From Novosphingobium sp. PhB165 (GTDB taxonomy: Bacteria > Pseudomonadota > Alphaproteobacteria > Sphingomonadales > Sphingomonadaceae): a stretch of DNA of 64,000 nucleotides. How positions within the stretch are numbered: position 1 is the stretch's first letter; the number at the start of each line of letters is the position of its first letter. Positions 17,189 to 26,038 of this stretch are shown one piece after another. Below the pieces are notes generated by a model. The model searched no databases. It was not told the DNA's origin and saw only the letters and a program-made list of their open reading frames with translations. Where the stretch lies: positions 1 to 64,000 of the forward strand of contig NZ_SLVB01000011.1 of assembly GCF_004341845.1 (NCBI RefSeq), given 5' to 3'. Both the position numbers and the translations under genes were made by a program.

Positions 17189-17860
17189 TCAAAGGCTTTC
17201 GAGCGTGGGGATCAACTCGTCGAAATGATCGATCACCGCCGTGGCGCCAAGGTCGTGTGGCGGCCTGTCGTTGAAGCCGAAGCTGACCGCGACGCAGGGA
17301 ATGCCCGCAGCCGCTGCTGCGCCGGTATCGTAAGTGGTGTCTCCCACGAAAGCAGCCCTGCCGCCGCCCGCGCGTTCCAGCATGAGCTCGATCAGATCGG
17401 GCTTGGGTTTCGCGCGGCCCGGGCCCAGCGTATCGCCGCCGATCACGGTGAAAAACTGATCGGACAGCCCGAGTTCGGCGAAGATCTGCACCGCCAGCGC
17501 TTCGAGCTTGTTGGTCACGATCGCCAGTTTCACCCCGCGCGCGGCAAGGCCGTCCAGCATTTCCGCGCCGCCCGGATAGAGCCGCGTGGTCATGACGACA
17601 TGGTCGGAGTAGAAGGCAAGCAGTGCCTGGTGCAGTTCTTCCAGCCGCGCGTCGGAAACGCCGCCGCCGGTGACTTCAAGGCCCTTGGCGAGCATCTTCC
17701 GGGCGCCGCCGCCAACCAGATCGCGCACGGCGTCCACCGCAATGGGTGGTCGCCCCTCGATCGCCAGCGCATGGTTAAGCGCCAGGGCGAGATCGCCCAG
17801 CGTATCGAGAAGAGTACCGTCGAGATCGAAGCCGACTACGTCGAAGGGGAAATCCGTCAT
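17189..17860 (-). CDS. gph: Phosphoglycolate phosphatase-like HAD hydrolase
   Basis: A 223-residue HAD hydrolase. Motif I is FDLDGTLLDT, motif II lies in IVTNK, and motif III/IV are seen as KPKPD and FVGDTTYDTGAA. Size and motifs match phosphoglycolate phosphatases that clear 2-phosphoglycolate from DNA repair, although related HAD enzymes share this profile. ATG 17860 is preceded by GGAAGGGCGG. It is divergent from glmU with only about 50 bases between starts. Confidence 0.85.
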   Translation of the reverse strand: MTDFPFDVVGFDLDGTLLDTLGDLALALNHALAIEGRPPIAVDAVRDLVGGGARKMLAKGLEVTGGGVSDARLEELHQALLAFYSDHVVMTTRLYPGGAEMLDGLAARGVKLAIVTNKLEALAVQIFAELGLSDQFFTVIGGDTLGPGRAKPKPDLIELMLERAGGGRAAFVGDTTYDTGAAAAAGIPCVAVSFGFNDRPPHDLGATAVIDHFDELIPTLESL

Positions 17861-17913
17861 CCGCCCTTCCGTGGCCTGCCGATGTGGAAACCGCAACAAT
17901 TTGCTGGCAAGTG

Positions 17914-19296
17914 ATGAACATGGTCGAAAATTCCAACCCGCTCGCAATCGTCGTCCTCGCCGCCGGCAAGGGCACTCGCATGAAGAGCGATCTTCACAAG
18001 GTCCTTCACCCGATCGCCGGCCGCCCAATGCTGGAACACCTGCTGGAAAGCGCCGCCGCGCTCTCGCCGGAGCGGCAGGTGGTGGTGGCCGGGCATGGCC
18101 GCGAACAGCTTGAAAAAGCGCTGGGCAGCCGCGCCGCGATTGCCGTGCAGGAACCGCAGCTCGGCACCGGGCATGCGGTGCAGCAGGCCGAGGGCGCCCT
18201 CGCCGGATTCTCGGGCGATGTGCTGATTCTCTACGGCGACGTGCCTTTCGTCACCACCGAGACCATGCGCGCGATGATCGAGCGCCTTCATGCGCCCGAC
18301 GCGCCCGCCGTTGTCGTGCTCGGCTTCGAACCGGAGGATCCGCTCCAGTACGGCCGCGTGCTCGCACATGATGACGGACGCATCGTCATGATGGTCGAAT
18401 ACAAGGACGCGAACGAAGAGCAGCGCGCCTGCCGCCTGTGCAATTCGGGGCTCATGGCGGTGAAATCGGCCGACCTGTTCGACTTGCTCTCGCGCGTCGG
18501 CAACGACAATGCGCAGGGCGAATATTACCTTGTCGACATCGTCAACGTGGCGACGCTGGACGAGCGGACGTGCGCGGTCATCGTCACCGACGATCCGCAC
18601 GAAGTGGGCGGCATCAACAGCCGCGGCGAACTGGCCGAGGCGGAAGGCCGCTGGCAAGCCCGCCGCCGCGTGCAGGCGATGGCCGACGGCGCCTCGCTGA
18701 TCGCGCCCGAAACCGTGTTCTTTGCGTTCGACACCAAGCTCGGCCGCGATGTCACCATCGAACCCAACGTGGTGTTCGGCCCCGGCGTCACCGTGGCGGA
18801 CGGCGTTACCATTCACGCGTTCTCGCACCTTGAGGGCGCCACGCTGGACACCGGTACCACGGTCGGACCTTATGCCCGCCTGCGCCCAGGCGCGGTGCTT
18901 CGCAAGGGCGCCAAGGTCGGCAACTTTGTTGAGATCAAGAACGCCGAACTGGGCGAAGGCGCCAAGGCCAACCACCTCTCCTACATCGGCGACGCCAGCG
19001 TGGGCGCGAAAGCCAACATCGGCGCGGGCACGATCACCTGCAATTATGACGGCTACTTCAAATACCGCACCGTGATTGGCGAGCGCGCCTTCATCGGTTC
19101 GAACAGCGCCCTCGTCGCGCCCGTGAAGATCGGCGCCGACGCCATTGTCGCGGCAGGCAGCACGGTCACCCGCGATGTCGCCGATGGCGAACTGCGGCTG
19201 GTGCGCGGGGAACAACTGGTCAAGCCTGGCTGGGCCGACCGTTTCCATGATGCGATGAAGAAGAAAAAGGCCGAACGGGCAGCCGGCGGCAAGTGA
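17914..19296 (+). CDS. glmU: Bifunctional GlcNAc-1-P uridyltransferase / GlcN-1-P acetyltransferase
   Basis: A 460-residue GlmU that acetylates GlcN-1-P and makes UDP-GlcNAc for peptidoglycan and lipid A. The N-terminal uridyltransferase has LAAGKGTRMKS (about 12-22) and LGTGHAVQQA. The C-terminal left-handed beta-helix contains hexapeptide repeats, the ENAELGEGAK-type segment before NHLSYIGDA, and NIGAGTITCNYDG. E. coli GlmU is 456 residues. ATG 17914 and ATG 17920 are nearly equivalent starts. glmS, which acts earlier in the pathway, lies about 1.1 kb downstream on the same strand. Confidence 0.97.
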   Translation: MNMVENSNPLAIVVLAAGKGTRMKSDLHKVLHPIAGRPMLEHLLESAAALSPERQVVVAGHGREQLEKALGSRAAIAVQEPQLGTGHAVQQAEGALAGFSGDVLILYGDVPFVTTETMRAMIERLHAPDAPAVVVLGFEPEDPLQYGRVLAHDDGRIVMMVEYKDANEEQRACRLCNSGLMAVKSADLFDLLSRVGNDNAQGEYYLVDIVNVATLDERTCAVIVTDDPHEVGGINSRGELAEAEGRWQARRRVQAMADGASLIAPETVFFAFDTKLGRDVTIEPNVVFGPGVTVADGVTIHAFSHLEGATLDTGTTVGPYARLRPGAVLRKGAKVGNFVEIKNAELGEGAKANHLSYIGDASVGAKANIGAGTITCNYDGYFKYRTVIGERAFIGSNSALVAPVKIGADAIVAAGSTVTRDVADGELRLVRGEQLVKPGWADRFHDAMKKKKAERAAGGK

Positions 19297-19303
19297 TTGA
19301 CCG

Positions 19304-19327
19304 GGAGGGCGGCCAAAACCGCCCTCC
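19304..19327. terminator. Hairpin between glmU and TPR gene
   Basis: GGAGGGCGG (19304-19312) pairs with CCGCCCTCC (19319-19327) around loop CCAAAA. It lies between two convergent stop codons and may serve both genes; no long T-run is present. Confidence 0.55.
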
Positions 19328-19344
19328 TCGTCAATTCATGGCAA

Positions 19345-20058
19345 TCAGGCGCCGATCGCCTGCCTTTGCGCAATGAAGTCCAGCTCGCTTTTCGCGCCGC
19401 TGTTGCCGGGGTCATAGAGCAGCGACTGCTCGAACATCTGCTTCGCCTCGCCCAGACGGCCGAGTTCGATCAGGTTGAAGCCCATGCCGCGTAACGCCCG
19501 CCCGGCGATTCCGGCATCCGATCCCTTGGTATTCTTGTCGACGATAGCCCAGGCATGGGCGAAGAGATCATAGCTCTTCTGGAACTGCCGACGCGACTTG
19601 AACAGTTCGGCATATTCGTTGGCATAATGCGCGTTATCGGGCGCGAGTTCGGTCGCCCGGCGCAATTCGTTCTCTGCAAGGTCGCCCCGGCCGAGATCGA
19701 CGAGCGCGTAGCCCTTGCCGAAATGCGCATCGCATACCGCGCTGCTCACCATGATCGCATTGGACGGTGCCGCATGGCCGCCGTTATCGGACAGGCAAAG
19801 ACGCGGCCGCGCATCCCCCGCGAGGCCTTGCTCGCTGGCGGAAATGACCGAGTCGAACAGCTTCACCGCCTTTTCGGGTTTACCCGCGCGGATCATGTCG
19901 AACCCGCGACTCACCGTGCCGACATACTCGGCATGGGCGGCTCCGCTGACCAGCGCAACGGGCGCCAGGGCGGGAGCCTCGCCCGCCATCGCCATCTCCG
20001 GCACCGTCAGCGCGATACCTAAAGCCATCAAAGAAACCGACTTCAAAGCGAAGTTCAT
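19345..20058 (-). CDS. Exported tetratricopeptide-repeat protein
   Basis: A 237-residue protein with a signal peptide (SVSLMALGIALTVPEMAMAG) and several TPR-like helix pairs: FDMIRAGKPEKAVKLFDS, HFGKGYALVDLGRGDLAENE, ALRGMGFNLIELGRLGEAKQ. It should act in the periplasm as a protein-interaction scaffold. ATG 20058 follows GAGAGGAC. No catalytic domain and no close functional neighbour are seen, so its role is unknown. Confidence 0.72.
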   Translation of the reverse strand: MNFALKSVSLMALGIALTVPEMAMAGEAPALAPVALVSGAAHAEYVGTVSRGFDMIRAGKPEKAVKLFDSVISASEQGLAGDARPRLCLSDNGGHAAPSNAIMVSSAVCDAHFGKGYALVDLGRGDLAENELRRATELAPDNAHYANEYAELFKSRRQFQKSYDLFAHAWAIVDKNTKGSDAGIAGRALRGMGFNLIELGRLGEAKQMFEQSLLYDPGNSGAKSELDFIAQRQAIGA

Positions 20059-20394
20059 CGGCAGTGTCCTCTCCCGATCGAGCCGCTCGCACCGGTCTAT
20101 GCCGGGCTGTTTCATCGAACGGCCTTCGTCGAAGCAGGTAGAGTATCCGACGAGCAAGGTTTGACAAGAAGTTTCGCCGCACCCCAATCACGGGAAGCAT
20201 TATTTCACGACTGGGCGCTGATCGATGTCCGCTCGTGCGGAATCGGGCGACAGTGGCAATCACGCCTCGCGATCCCTAAAATAACCCTCTCGCTTTGCAC
20301 ACATTACCAAGCCTTCATGGTGGCGCCAGCAAACGCCAACCTTTAACGGTGTAGGGCAAAGCTCTTTCCGCTCGAACAAGGTAACGTAAGCGCA
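20059..20394. other. Intergenic region before glmS
   Basis: This 336-base divergent interval should hold promoters for the TPR gene and for glmS. I see no RNA gene, strong hairpin or conserved frame. In particular I see no glmS-ribozyme core; such ribozymes belong mainly to Firmicutes. Confidence 0.4.
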
Positions 20395-22218
20395 ATGTGT
20401 GGAATCATCGGCATCGTCGGCAAGGAACAGGTCGCGGATCGACTGGTCGACGGACTGCGGCGCATGGAATATCGCGGCTATGACAGCGCGGGCGTCTGCA
20501 CCGTCGAAAACGGCCAACTCATCCGCCGCCGCGCGCAAGGCAAGTTGATCAACCTCGTCAACGAACTGGCCCGCGATCCCGCGCCCGGCCTGATCGGCAT
20601 TGCCCACACCCGTTGGGCCACGCATGGCGCGCCCACGGCCGTCAATGCCCACCCGCACGCGACCGAGCACCTCGCCCTCGTCCACAACGGCATTATCGAG
20701 AACTTCCGCCCGCTGCGCGAAGCCCTCGAATCGCGCGGCCGCACGTTCGAGAGCCAGACCGATACCGAAGTGGTCGCCCACCTCGTGTCCGAGCAAGTCG
20801 AAGCCGGACTTTCGCCGCAGGATGCGGTGAAGGTTGTGCTGCCGCAGCTTCGCGGCGCCTTTGCCCTCGCCATCGCGTTCCGCCAGCACCCCGACCTGCT
20901 GATCGGCGCCCGCCTCGGTTCGCCGCTGGTCGTCGGCTATGGCGACGGCGAGACCTATCTCGGTTCCGACGCGCTCGCCCTCGCCCCGCTCACCCAGCGC
21001 ATCACCTATCTTGAAGAGGGCGACTGGGTCGTCATCACCCGCGAAGGTGCGCAGATCTTCGATGCCGACAACAACCCGGTCGAGCGCGAGATCGTCGCCT
21101 CGGGCGCCTCGGCAGTCGCCATCGAGAAGGGCAATTATCGCCACTTCATGCAGAAGGAGATCTTCGAGCAGCCGACCGTGGTGGCGCAGACCCTGCGCAG
21201 CTATATCCACCAGGTGGACCAGTCGGTCGCCCTGCCGCAGATCGATTTCGACCTTTCGGCGATCAAGCGCATCACCATCGTCGCCTGCGGCACCAGCTTC
21301 TATGCTGGCATGGTCGCGAAGTACTGGATCGAGACTTTCGCCCGCCTACCGGTCGACATCGATGTGGCTTCCGAATTCCGCTACCGCGATCCCGTTCTGG
21401 AGCCGGGCGGCCTTGCCCTGTTCATCTCGCAGTCCGGCGAGACGGCCGACACGCTCGCTGCGCTCAAGCACTGCAAGGCGGCCGGACAGACCATCGCCGT
21501 AGTTGTCAACGTGCCCACCAGCACGATGGCGCGCGAGGCGGACCTGCTGCTGCCGACCCACGCCGGTCCGGAAATCGGTGTCGCCTCCACCAAGGCCTTC
21601 ACCTGCCAGCTGGCCGTGCTTGCCGCGCTTGCCGCGCACCTTGCCGTCAAGCATGGACGCATGGACCGTGAGGAAGAGAACGAGGTCGTCCAGCACCTCC
21701 TCCAGACCCCGGCCAGCCTCAACGCTGCGCTCGCTTTCGACGAAGAAATCGCCGCCATGGCGCACCTTATCGCGCCGGCGCGCGATGTGCTCTACCTCGG
21801 CCGTGGTCCGGACTATCCGCTCGCCCTTGAAGGCGCGCTGAAGCTGAAGGAAATCAGCTACATCCACGCTGAAGGTTACGCGTCGGGCGAGATGAAGCAC
21901 GGACCCATCGCTCTGATCGACGAGGCGGTGCCGGTGATCGTGCTCGCCCCTTCCGGCCCGCTTTTCGAGAAGACCGTCAGCAACATGCAGGAAGTGCGCG
22001 CACGCGGCGGCAAGGTCGTGCTGATCTCCGATGCCGAGGGCATTGCCGAGGCCGGTGAAGGCTGCATCGCCACGATCGAGATGCCGCGCGTCCACCCGCT
22101 GATCGCGCCGCTGGTCTATGCGGTGCCGGTGCAGCTGCTGGCCTATCACGTCGCCTGCGTGAAGGGCACGGACGTCGATCAGCCCCGTAATCTCGCCAAG
22201 AGCGTCACCGTCGAATAA
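20395..22218 (+). CDS. glmS: Glutamine-fructose-6-phosphate aminotransferase
   Basis: A 607-residue GlmS that forms GlcN-6-P from fructose-6-P and glutamine, the entry step to UDP-GlcNAc. The Ntn glutaminase domain begins MCGIIGIVG with Cys2 as nucleophile and includes HTRWATHG and HNGIIEN. Two SIS domains follow, with CGTSFYAG and SQSGETADT, then GRGPDYPLALEGALKLKEI. The C-terminus DVDQPRNLAKSVTVE is canonical. Start ATG 20395 is fixed by Cys2. Confidence 0.97.
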   Translation: MCGIIGIVGKEQVADRLVDGLRRMEYRGYDSAGVCTVENGQLIRRRAQGKLINLVNELARDPAPGLIGIAHTRWATHGAPTAVNAHPHATEHLALVHNGIIENFRPLREALESRGRTFESQTDTEVVAHLVSEQVEAGLSPQDAVKVVLPQLRGAFALAIAFRQHPDLLIGARLGSPLVVGYGDGETYLGSDALALAPLTQRITYLEEGDWVVITREGAQIFDADNNPVEREIVASGASAVAIEKGNYRHFMQKEIFEQPTVVAQTLRSYIHQVDQSVALPQIDFDLSAIKRITIVACGTSFYAGMVAKYWIETFARLPVDIDVASEFRYRDPVLEPGGLALFISQSGETADTLAALKHCKAAGQTIAVVVNVPTSTMAREADLLLPTHAGPEIGVASTKAFTCQLAVLAALAAHLAVKHGRMDREEENEVVQHLLQTPASLNAALAFDEEIAAMAHLIAPARDVLYLGRGPDYPLALEGALKLKEISYIHAEGYASGEMKHGPIALIDEAVPVIVLAPSGPLFEKTVSNMQEVRARGGKVVLISDAEGIAEAGEGCIATIEMPRVHPLIAPLVYAVPVQLLAYHVACVKGTDVDQPRNLAKSVTVE

Positions 22219-22286
22219 GGGAAGTGCGGCCGGATGATCGGAAAGGTTTACCTGGTAATAACCCTTCTGCGGGTAAACGCCGGGAC

Positions 22287-24650
22287 GTGAACAAACGGTC
22301 GCAACCCCCACAAGCTCTTCCGAAGGAGCTGCCCGTCCTCGCCGTACTCGGCTTCACCGAACCGGCGGAAGGTGATTGGGCGCGTCTTCGCGGTCTCCAA
22401 TATTCCTGCCTAGGCCGAGCGCGGACGGCGCGAATCGCGACGCAACTGGCGGCGCTGGCCGCTGCGGTGGCCGTGCTGTTCGGCCATATTCACCCCGCCG
22501 CCATCGGCGGCTGGGCCGCGCTCGTCTGCGCCACCCTCTGGTGGAGCGCGCGAATCGAGAGCGACCTTGCCGACGCCGACCGCCGCCGCCTGACCCACGC
22601 CGAGATCCGCCGCCATGCGATCACCGTGGTTGCCCGGGCCGTGGTCTGGTCGATCCCGGTCTGTGCCTTCGGCCCCTTCATCGATCCTCAGGCCCAGGTG
22701 AAGCTGTGGACCGTGGTGGCCATGCTGATGACCGGCTGCACCGTGCTGATGCCGGGCATTCCGTTGGGCACGCTGATCTTCACCGGCATCGTCGGCGGAT
22801 CCACGATCGCCTATTTCGTGGTGCTCGGCAGCTATGACATGGCGCTGGTGGGCTTGGCCTTCGCAGGCGTCATCATCGCCGGCGCCGTTGAAAGCGCGCG
22901 CCAGTACCTCTCCACCAAAGTCGCCGAAGCGGGCATGACAGAGCGCGACGAAGTCGTCTCGATGCTGCTGCGCGAGTTCGAGGAAGGCGAGGCCGACTGG
23001 CTCTGGCAGATCGACACCGCCCGCCGCGTGCGCGCTATCTCGCCGCGCTTTGCCTATGCCCTCGGCCGCGACGCGACCGAGATCGAGGGCGTTCCCTTCA
23101 TCCAGCTCATTGCCGGGTCGGCCTGGGACAGCGGCCAGTTCCCGCCCAGCCTTCACGATCTGGCCGAGCGCCTCAAGCGCCGCGAAAGCTTCTCCAACCT
23201 GCTCGTGCGCGTGACCATCGATGGCAAGCCGCGCTGGTGGGAGCTTTCCGGTACGCCCAAGCTTAACGAGAACGGCCAGTTCGACGGTTTCCGGGGCGTC
23301 GGCTCCGATGTCACCGAAGCACGCGAGAACAGCGACAAGATCGCCTGGCTTGCCCGCTATGACACGCTGACCGGCCTGCCCAACCGCCTGATGCTTACCG
23401 AAGCGCTGGGCGAAGCGCTCGCCTATGCGGAGAAGTGGCGCACCCGCTGCGCCTTCCTGATGATCGACCTCGATCGGTTCAAGGCGGTCAACGATACGCT
23501 TGGCCACCTCGTCGGCGACCAGTTGCTGGCCCGCGTATCGGAACGGCTCAAGGCCCAGATGACCGAAAAGGAACTCTGCGGCCGCCTTGGCGGGGACGAA
23601 TTCGCCGTCGTCATCCGCGACGCCAGCGATCTGGAACACGTCAACCGCGTGGCCCAGCGGGTGATCCACTCGCTGTCGCAGCCCTATCACGTCGATCACC
23701 ACACGCTCTATGTGGGCGCCTCTGTCGGCTCGGCCATTGGCCCGCGCGATGGGCAGACGGTGGAAACGCTGATGCGTAATGCCGACCTCGCGCTTTACCG
23801 TTCGAAGGACGGCGGCGGCAACGCCCACTACACCTACGAACCCGCGCTCCACGCCCATGCCGAGGAGCGCCGCCAGCTTGAATTCTCGCTGCGTTCGGCC
23901 ATCGAGCGCGGGGAGTTCACGCTCAATTACCAGCCCGTGGTCGATGCCCTGACCGAAGGCGTGGTCTCCTTCGAGGCGCTGTTGCGCTGGAACAGCAAGG
24001 AACACGGCTTCGTCAGCCCGGCGAAGTTCATTCCGCTGGCCGAGGACACCCGCCTGATCGTCCCCATCGGCGAATGGGTACTCAAGGAAGCCTGCCTCGA
24101 AGCGATGAACTGGCCCGAGCATGTGCGCGTGGCCGTCAATGTCTCGGGCGAGCAGTTGCTCGATCACAATTTCGCGGGAAGCGTGGTCGCCGCCCTCACC
24201 CAGAGCGGGTTGTCCGCCGCGCGGCTCGAACTGGAAGTGACCGAAAGCATCTTCCTGCGCGACGCCACGCTGGCGCGTTCGGCGCTCGAACAGGTCATGG
24301 CGCTGGGCTGCAAGGTGGCGCTCGATGACTTCGGCACCGGCTATTCCTCGCTCGGCTATCTGCGCAAACTGCGATTTTCGACGATCAAGGTCGACCGCTC
24401 GTTCGTGCAGGGCGCAGCAACCGGCAATGCCGAAAGCCTCGCCATCATCCGCGCCGTTGTCGCCATGGCCGACAGCCTCGACATGTCGACCACTGCGGAA
24501 GGCTGCGAGACGGAAAAGGAGGTCGAGATGATCCGCCAACTTGGTTGCCGCAAGATCCAGGGTTACTACTTCGGCCGTCCGATGATCGCGAAGGATGCGC
24601 TTGGGCTGTTCCATAACCGCAGTTTCGCACACGGCCAGACCGCCGCCTGA
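22287..24650 (+). CDS. Membrane GGDEF-EAL c-di-GMP signalling protein with PAS
   Basis: About 787 residues. An N-terminal membrane region with about five helices (roughly residues 35-205) precedes a PAS-like sensor (about 230-340). A GGDEF domain with intact GGDEF follows, then an EAL domain with EALLRW and DDFGTGYSSLGYL. Both catalytic motifs are preserved, so it could both make and break c-di-GMP; in practice one activity often dominates. The start is uncertain: GTG 22287 (VNKRS) and GTG 22224 are the only upstream options and neither has a well-spaced ribosome site. It follows glmS closely, and a terminator follows it. Confidence 0.85.
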   Translation: MNKRSQPPQALPKELPVLAVLGFTEPAEGDWARLRGLQYSCLGRARTARIATQLAALAAAVAVLFGHIHPAAIGGWAALVCATLWWSARIESDLADADRRRLTHAEIRRHAITVVARAVVWSIPVCAFGPFIDPQAQVKLWTVVAMLMTGCTVLMPGIPLGTLIFTGIVGGSTIAYFVVLGSYDMALVGLAFAGVIIAGAVESARQYLSTKVAEAGMTERDEVVSMLLREFEEGEADWLWQIDTARRVRAISPRFAYALGRDATEIEGVPFIQLIAGSAWDSGQFPPSLHDLAERLKRRESFSNLLVRVTIDGKPRWWELSGTPKLNENGQFDGFRGVGSDVTEARENSDKIAWLARYDTLTGLPNRLMLTEALGEALAYAEKWRTRCAFLMIDLDRFKAVNDTLGHLVGDQLLARVSERLKAQMTEKELCGRLGGDEFAVVIRDASDLEHVNRVAQRVIHSLSQPYHVDHHTLYVGASVGSAIGPRDGQTVETLMRNADLALYRSKDGGGNAHYTYEPALHAHAEERRQLEFSLRSAIERGEFTLNYQPVVDALTEGVVSFEALLRWNSKEHGFVSPAKFIPLAEDTRLIVPIGEWVLKEACLEAMNWPEHVRVAVNVSGEQLLDHNFAGSVVAALTQSGLSAARLELEVTESIFLRDATLARSALEQVMALGCKVALDDFGTGYSSLGYLRKLRFSTIKVDRSFVQGAATGNAESLAIIRAVVAMADSLDMSTTAEGCETEKEVEMIRQLGCRKIQGYYFGRPMIAKDALGLFHNRSFAHGQTAA

Positions 24651-24673
24651 GGCGCGATGCAGCTGAGAATTCG

Positions 24674-24708
24674 AAAACCGCGCTCCCGCATTCCGGGGCG
24701 CGGTTTTT
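24674..24708 (+). terminator. Terminator of GGDEF-EAL gene
   Basis: AAAACCGCGC and a second GC block pair with GGGGCGCGGTTTT around a short loop, with one bulged base. The T-run is part of the 3' arm. It begins 24 bases after the stop codon. Confidence 0.8.
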
Positions 24709-24762
24709 CGATTCCGGAAGCGCTGCTTATGTGAAAGCGAACGACCTTCCACGATAACACTC

Positions 24763-24849
24763 CGTCGCCCCCGCGAAGGCGGGGGCCCCGCTTCTTTCTC
24801 TCTACGCCCGGAAGAAAAGCGGGATCCCCGCCTTCGCGGGGATGACGAG
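24763..24849. repeat. Bipartite REP-like inverted repeat
   Basis: Two GC-rich palindromes face each other: CGTCGCCCCCGCGAAGGCGG at the left and CCCCGCCTTCGCGGGGATGA at the right, separated by about 40 bases. Together they form a long imperfect hairpin. The same layout recurs at 32258, 32501 and 52531. Confidence 0.8.
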
Positions 24850-24902
24850 ATTAGGAAGGGGCTGCGAAATTGAGAGCGTGGATGCTTTAACTACACTGAC
24901 CA

Positions 24903-24934
24903 AAACGAAAAACGCCCCCGAAACCGGGGGCGTT
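24903..24934 (-). terminator. Terminator of purSQ
   Basis: AACGCCCCCG (24911-24920) pairs with CGGGGGCGTT (24925-24934). Read on the minus strand it is followed by TTTCGTTTTG, so it ends the purS-purQ transcript, whose last stop is at 24966. Confidence 0.88.
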
Positions 24935-24965
24935 CGTTCGATTCGTTATGGAGGGAGCAGCGGCC

Positions 24966-25643
24966 TCAGGCCCCCACCAACCCGCGAATAGCGCTTTCGA
25001 ACAGCGCGCGGCCGTCGGTACCGCCATGCTTCGCATCGATGGCGCGCTCGGGGTGCGGCATCATGCCCAGCACGTTGCCAGCCGCATTGAGCACGCCGGC
25101 AATCTGGCGCGCCGAACCATTGACTTCACCCACATAGCGGAAGGCCACGCGGCCCTCGCCTTCGAGGCGATCCAGCGTTTCCGCGTCGGCGTGATAGTTG
25201 CCGTCGTGGTGGGCGACTGGGATCGAGATCTCCTGCCCGGCCTCATAGCCCGAGGTGAACAGCGACTGGGCGTTCTCCACCTTCAGCGTGACGTCGCGGC
25301 AGACGAAGCGAATGCCCGAATTACGCAGCAGCGCGCCCGGCAGCAGGCCGCTTTCGGTCAGGACCTGGAAGCCGTTGCAGACGCCGAACACCGGCACGCC
25401 GCGATTGGCGGCATCGATCACGGCACGCATAACCGGCGAGCGCGAGGCAATCGCACCGCAGCGCAGGTAGTCACCGTAAGAGAACCCGCCCGGCAGACCG
25501 ATGAAATCCAGATTATCCGGCAGATCGGCATCGCCATGCCAGACGCGGATGCACTCGTTGCCCGAGATCTTCTCCAGCGCCACCGCCAGATCGCGGTCGC
25601 AGTTGGAGCCCGGGAACGTGACGACAGCGGAGCGGAACGACAT
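24966..25643 (-). CDS. purQ: FGAM synthase glutaminase subunit PurQ
   Basis: A 225-residue class I glutaminase that supplies ammonia to PurL in formylglycinamide ribonucleotide amidation. The nucleophile Cys is in FGVCNGFQVL, the oxyanion region in LPGGFSYGDYLR, and the His/Glu pair in MMPHPERA. Start ATG 25643 overlaps the purS stop by one base (TGATG), which implies translational coupling. The large subunit PurL is not in this window. Confidence 0.96.
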   Translation of the reverse strand: MSFRSAVVTFPGSNCDRDLAVALEKISGNECIRVWHGDADLPDNLDFIGLPGGFSYGDYLRCGAIASRSPVMRAVIDAANRGVPVFGVCNGFQVLTESGLLPGALLRNSGIRFVCRDVTLKVENAQSLFTSGYEAGQEISIPVAHHDGNYHADAETLDRLEGEGRVAFRYVGEVNGSARQIAGVLNAAGNVLGMMPHPERAIDAKHGGTDGRALFESAIRGLVGA

Positions 25644-25876
25644 CAGGCGACCTTCTCGATGCGGTAGTTCTCGATCACCATGTTGGCGAGCAGCTTGCGG
25701 CACATGTCATCAAGCGCTTCGTCGGTCACGCTCTCGTCGACATCCAATTCGAACAGGCGGCCGGCACGCACGTCGTTGACGCCGGCAAAGCCGAGACCTT
25801 CGAGCGAGTGGTGGATCGCACGGCCCTGCGGGTCGAGGACGCCGGACTTGAGGCTGACGTGGACGCGGACTTTCAT
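25643..25876 (-). CDS. purS: FGAM synthase small subunit PurS
   Basis: A 77-residue subunit that bridges PurQ and PurL. It has the family pattern: a beta start MKVRVHVSLKSGVLDPQG, then LGF..VNDVRAGR and a C-terminal CRKLLANMVIENYRIE. Length matches PurS (about 80). ATG 25876 follows an AGGTCCCCAG stretch. It is co-transcribed with purQ. Confidence 0.96.
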   Translation of the reverse strand: MKVRVHVSLKSGVLDPQGRAIHHSLEGLGFAGVNDVRAGRLFELDVDESVTDEALDDMCRKLLANMVIENYRIEKVA

Positions 25877-26038
25877 CTGGGGACCTTTCGCTTGCGCAGC
25901 GCAGATTCGTTTCAGAGCGCCTATGACGCCGAGAGCGCCTCGGGGCAAGATCCGAGGGGCAAAAGCGTGTCATCTTTGCAAGCGAAGAGCACTTGATGGG
26001 CGCTTGATGGGGGGCCGGCAACCTGCCATTCCCGCTTC

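Noticed and set aside
20059..20394. Possible glmS ribozyme upstream of glmS
   Set aside because: No recognisable catalytic core or pseudoknot is seen, and the ribozyme is found mainly in Firmicutes.
22410..24752. 780-codon minus-strand frame opposite the GGDEF-EAL gene
   Set aside because: The plus-strand protein has intact GGDEF and EAL motifs; the antisense frame has none and runs through the terminator.
24763..24849. CRISPR-like repeat
   Set aside because: The GC-rich units form one inverted pair rather than regularly spaced direct repeats with unique spacers, and no cas gene is present.
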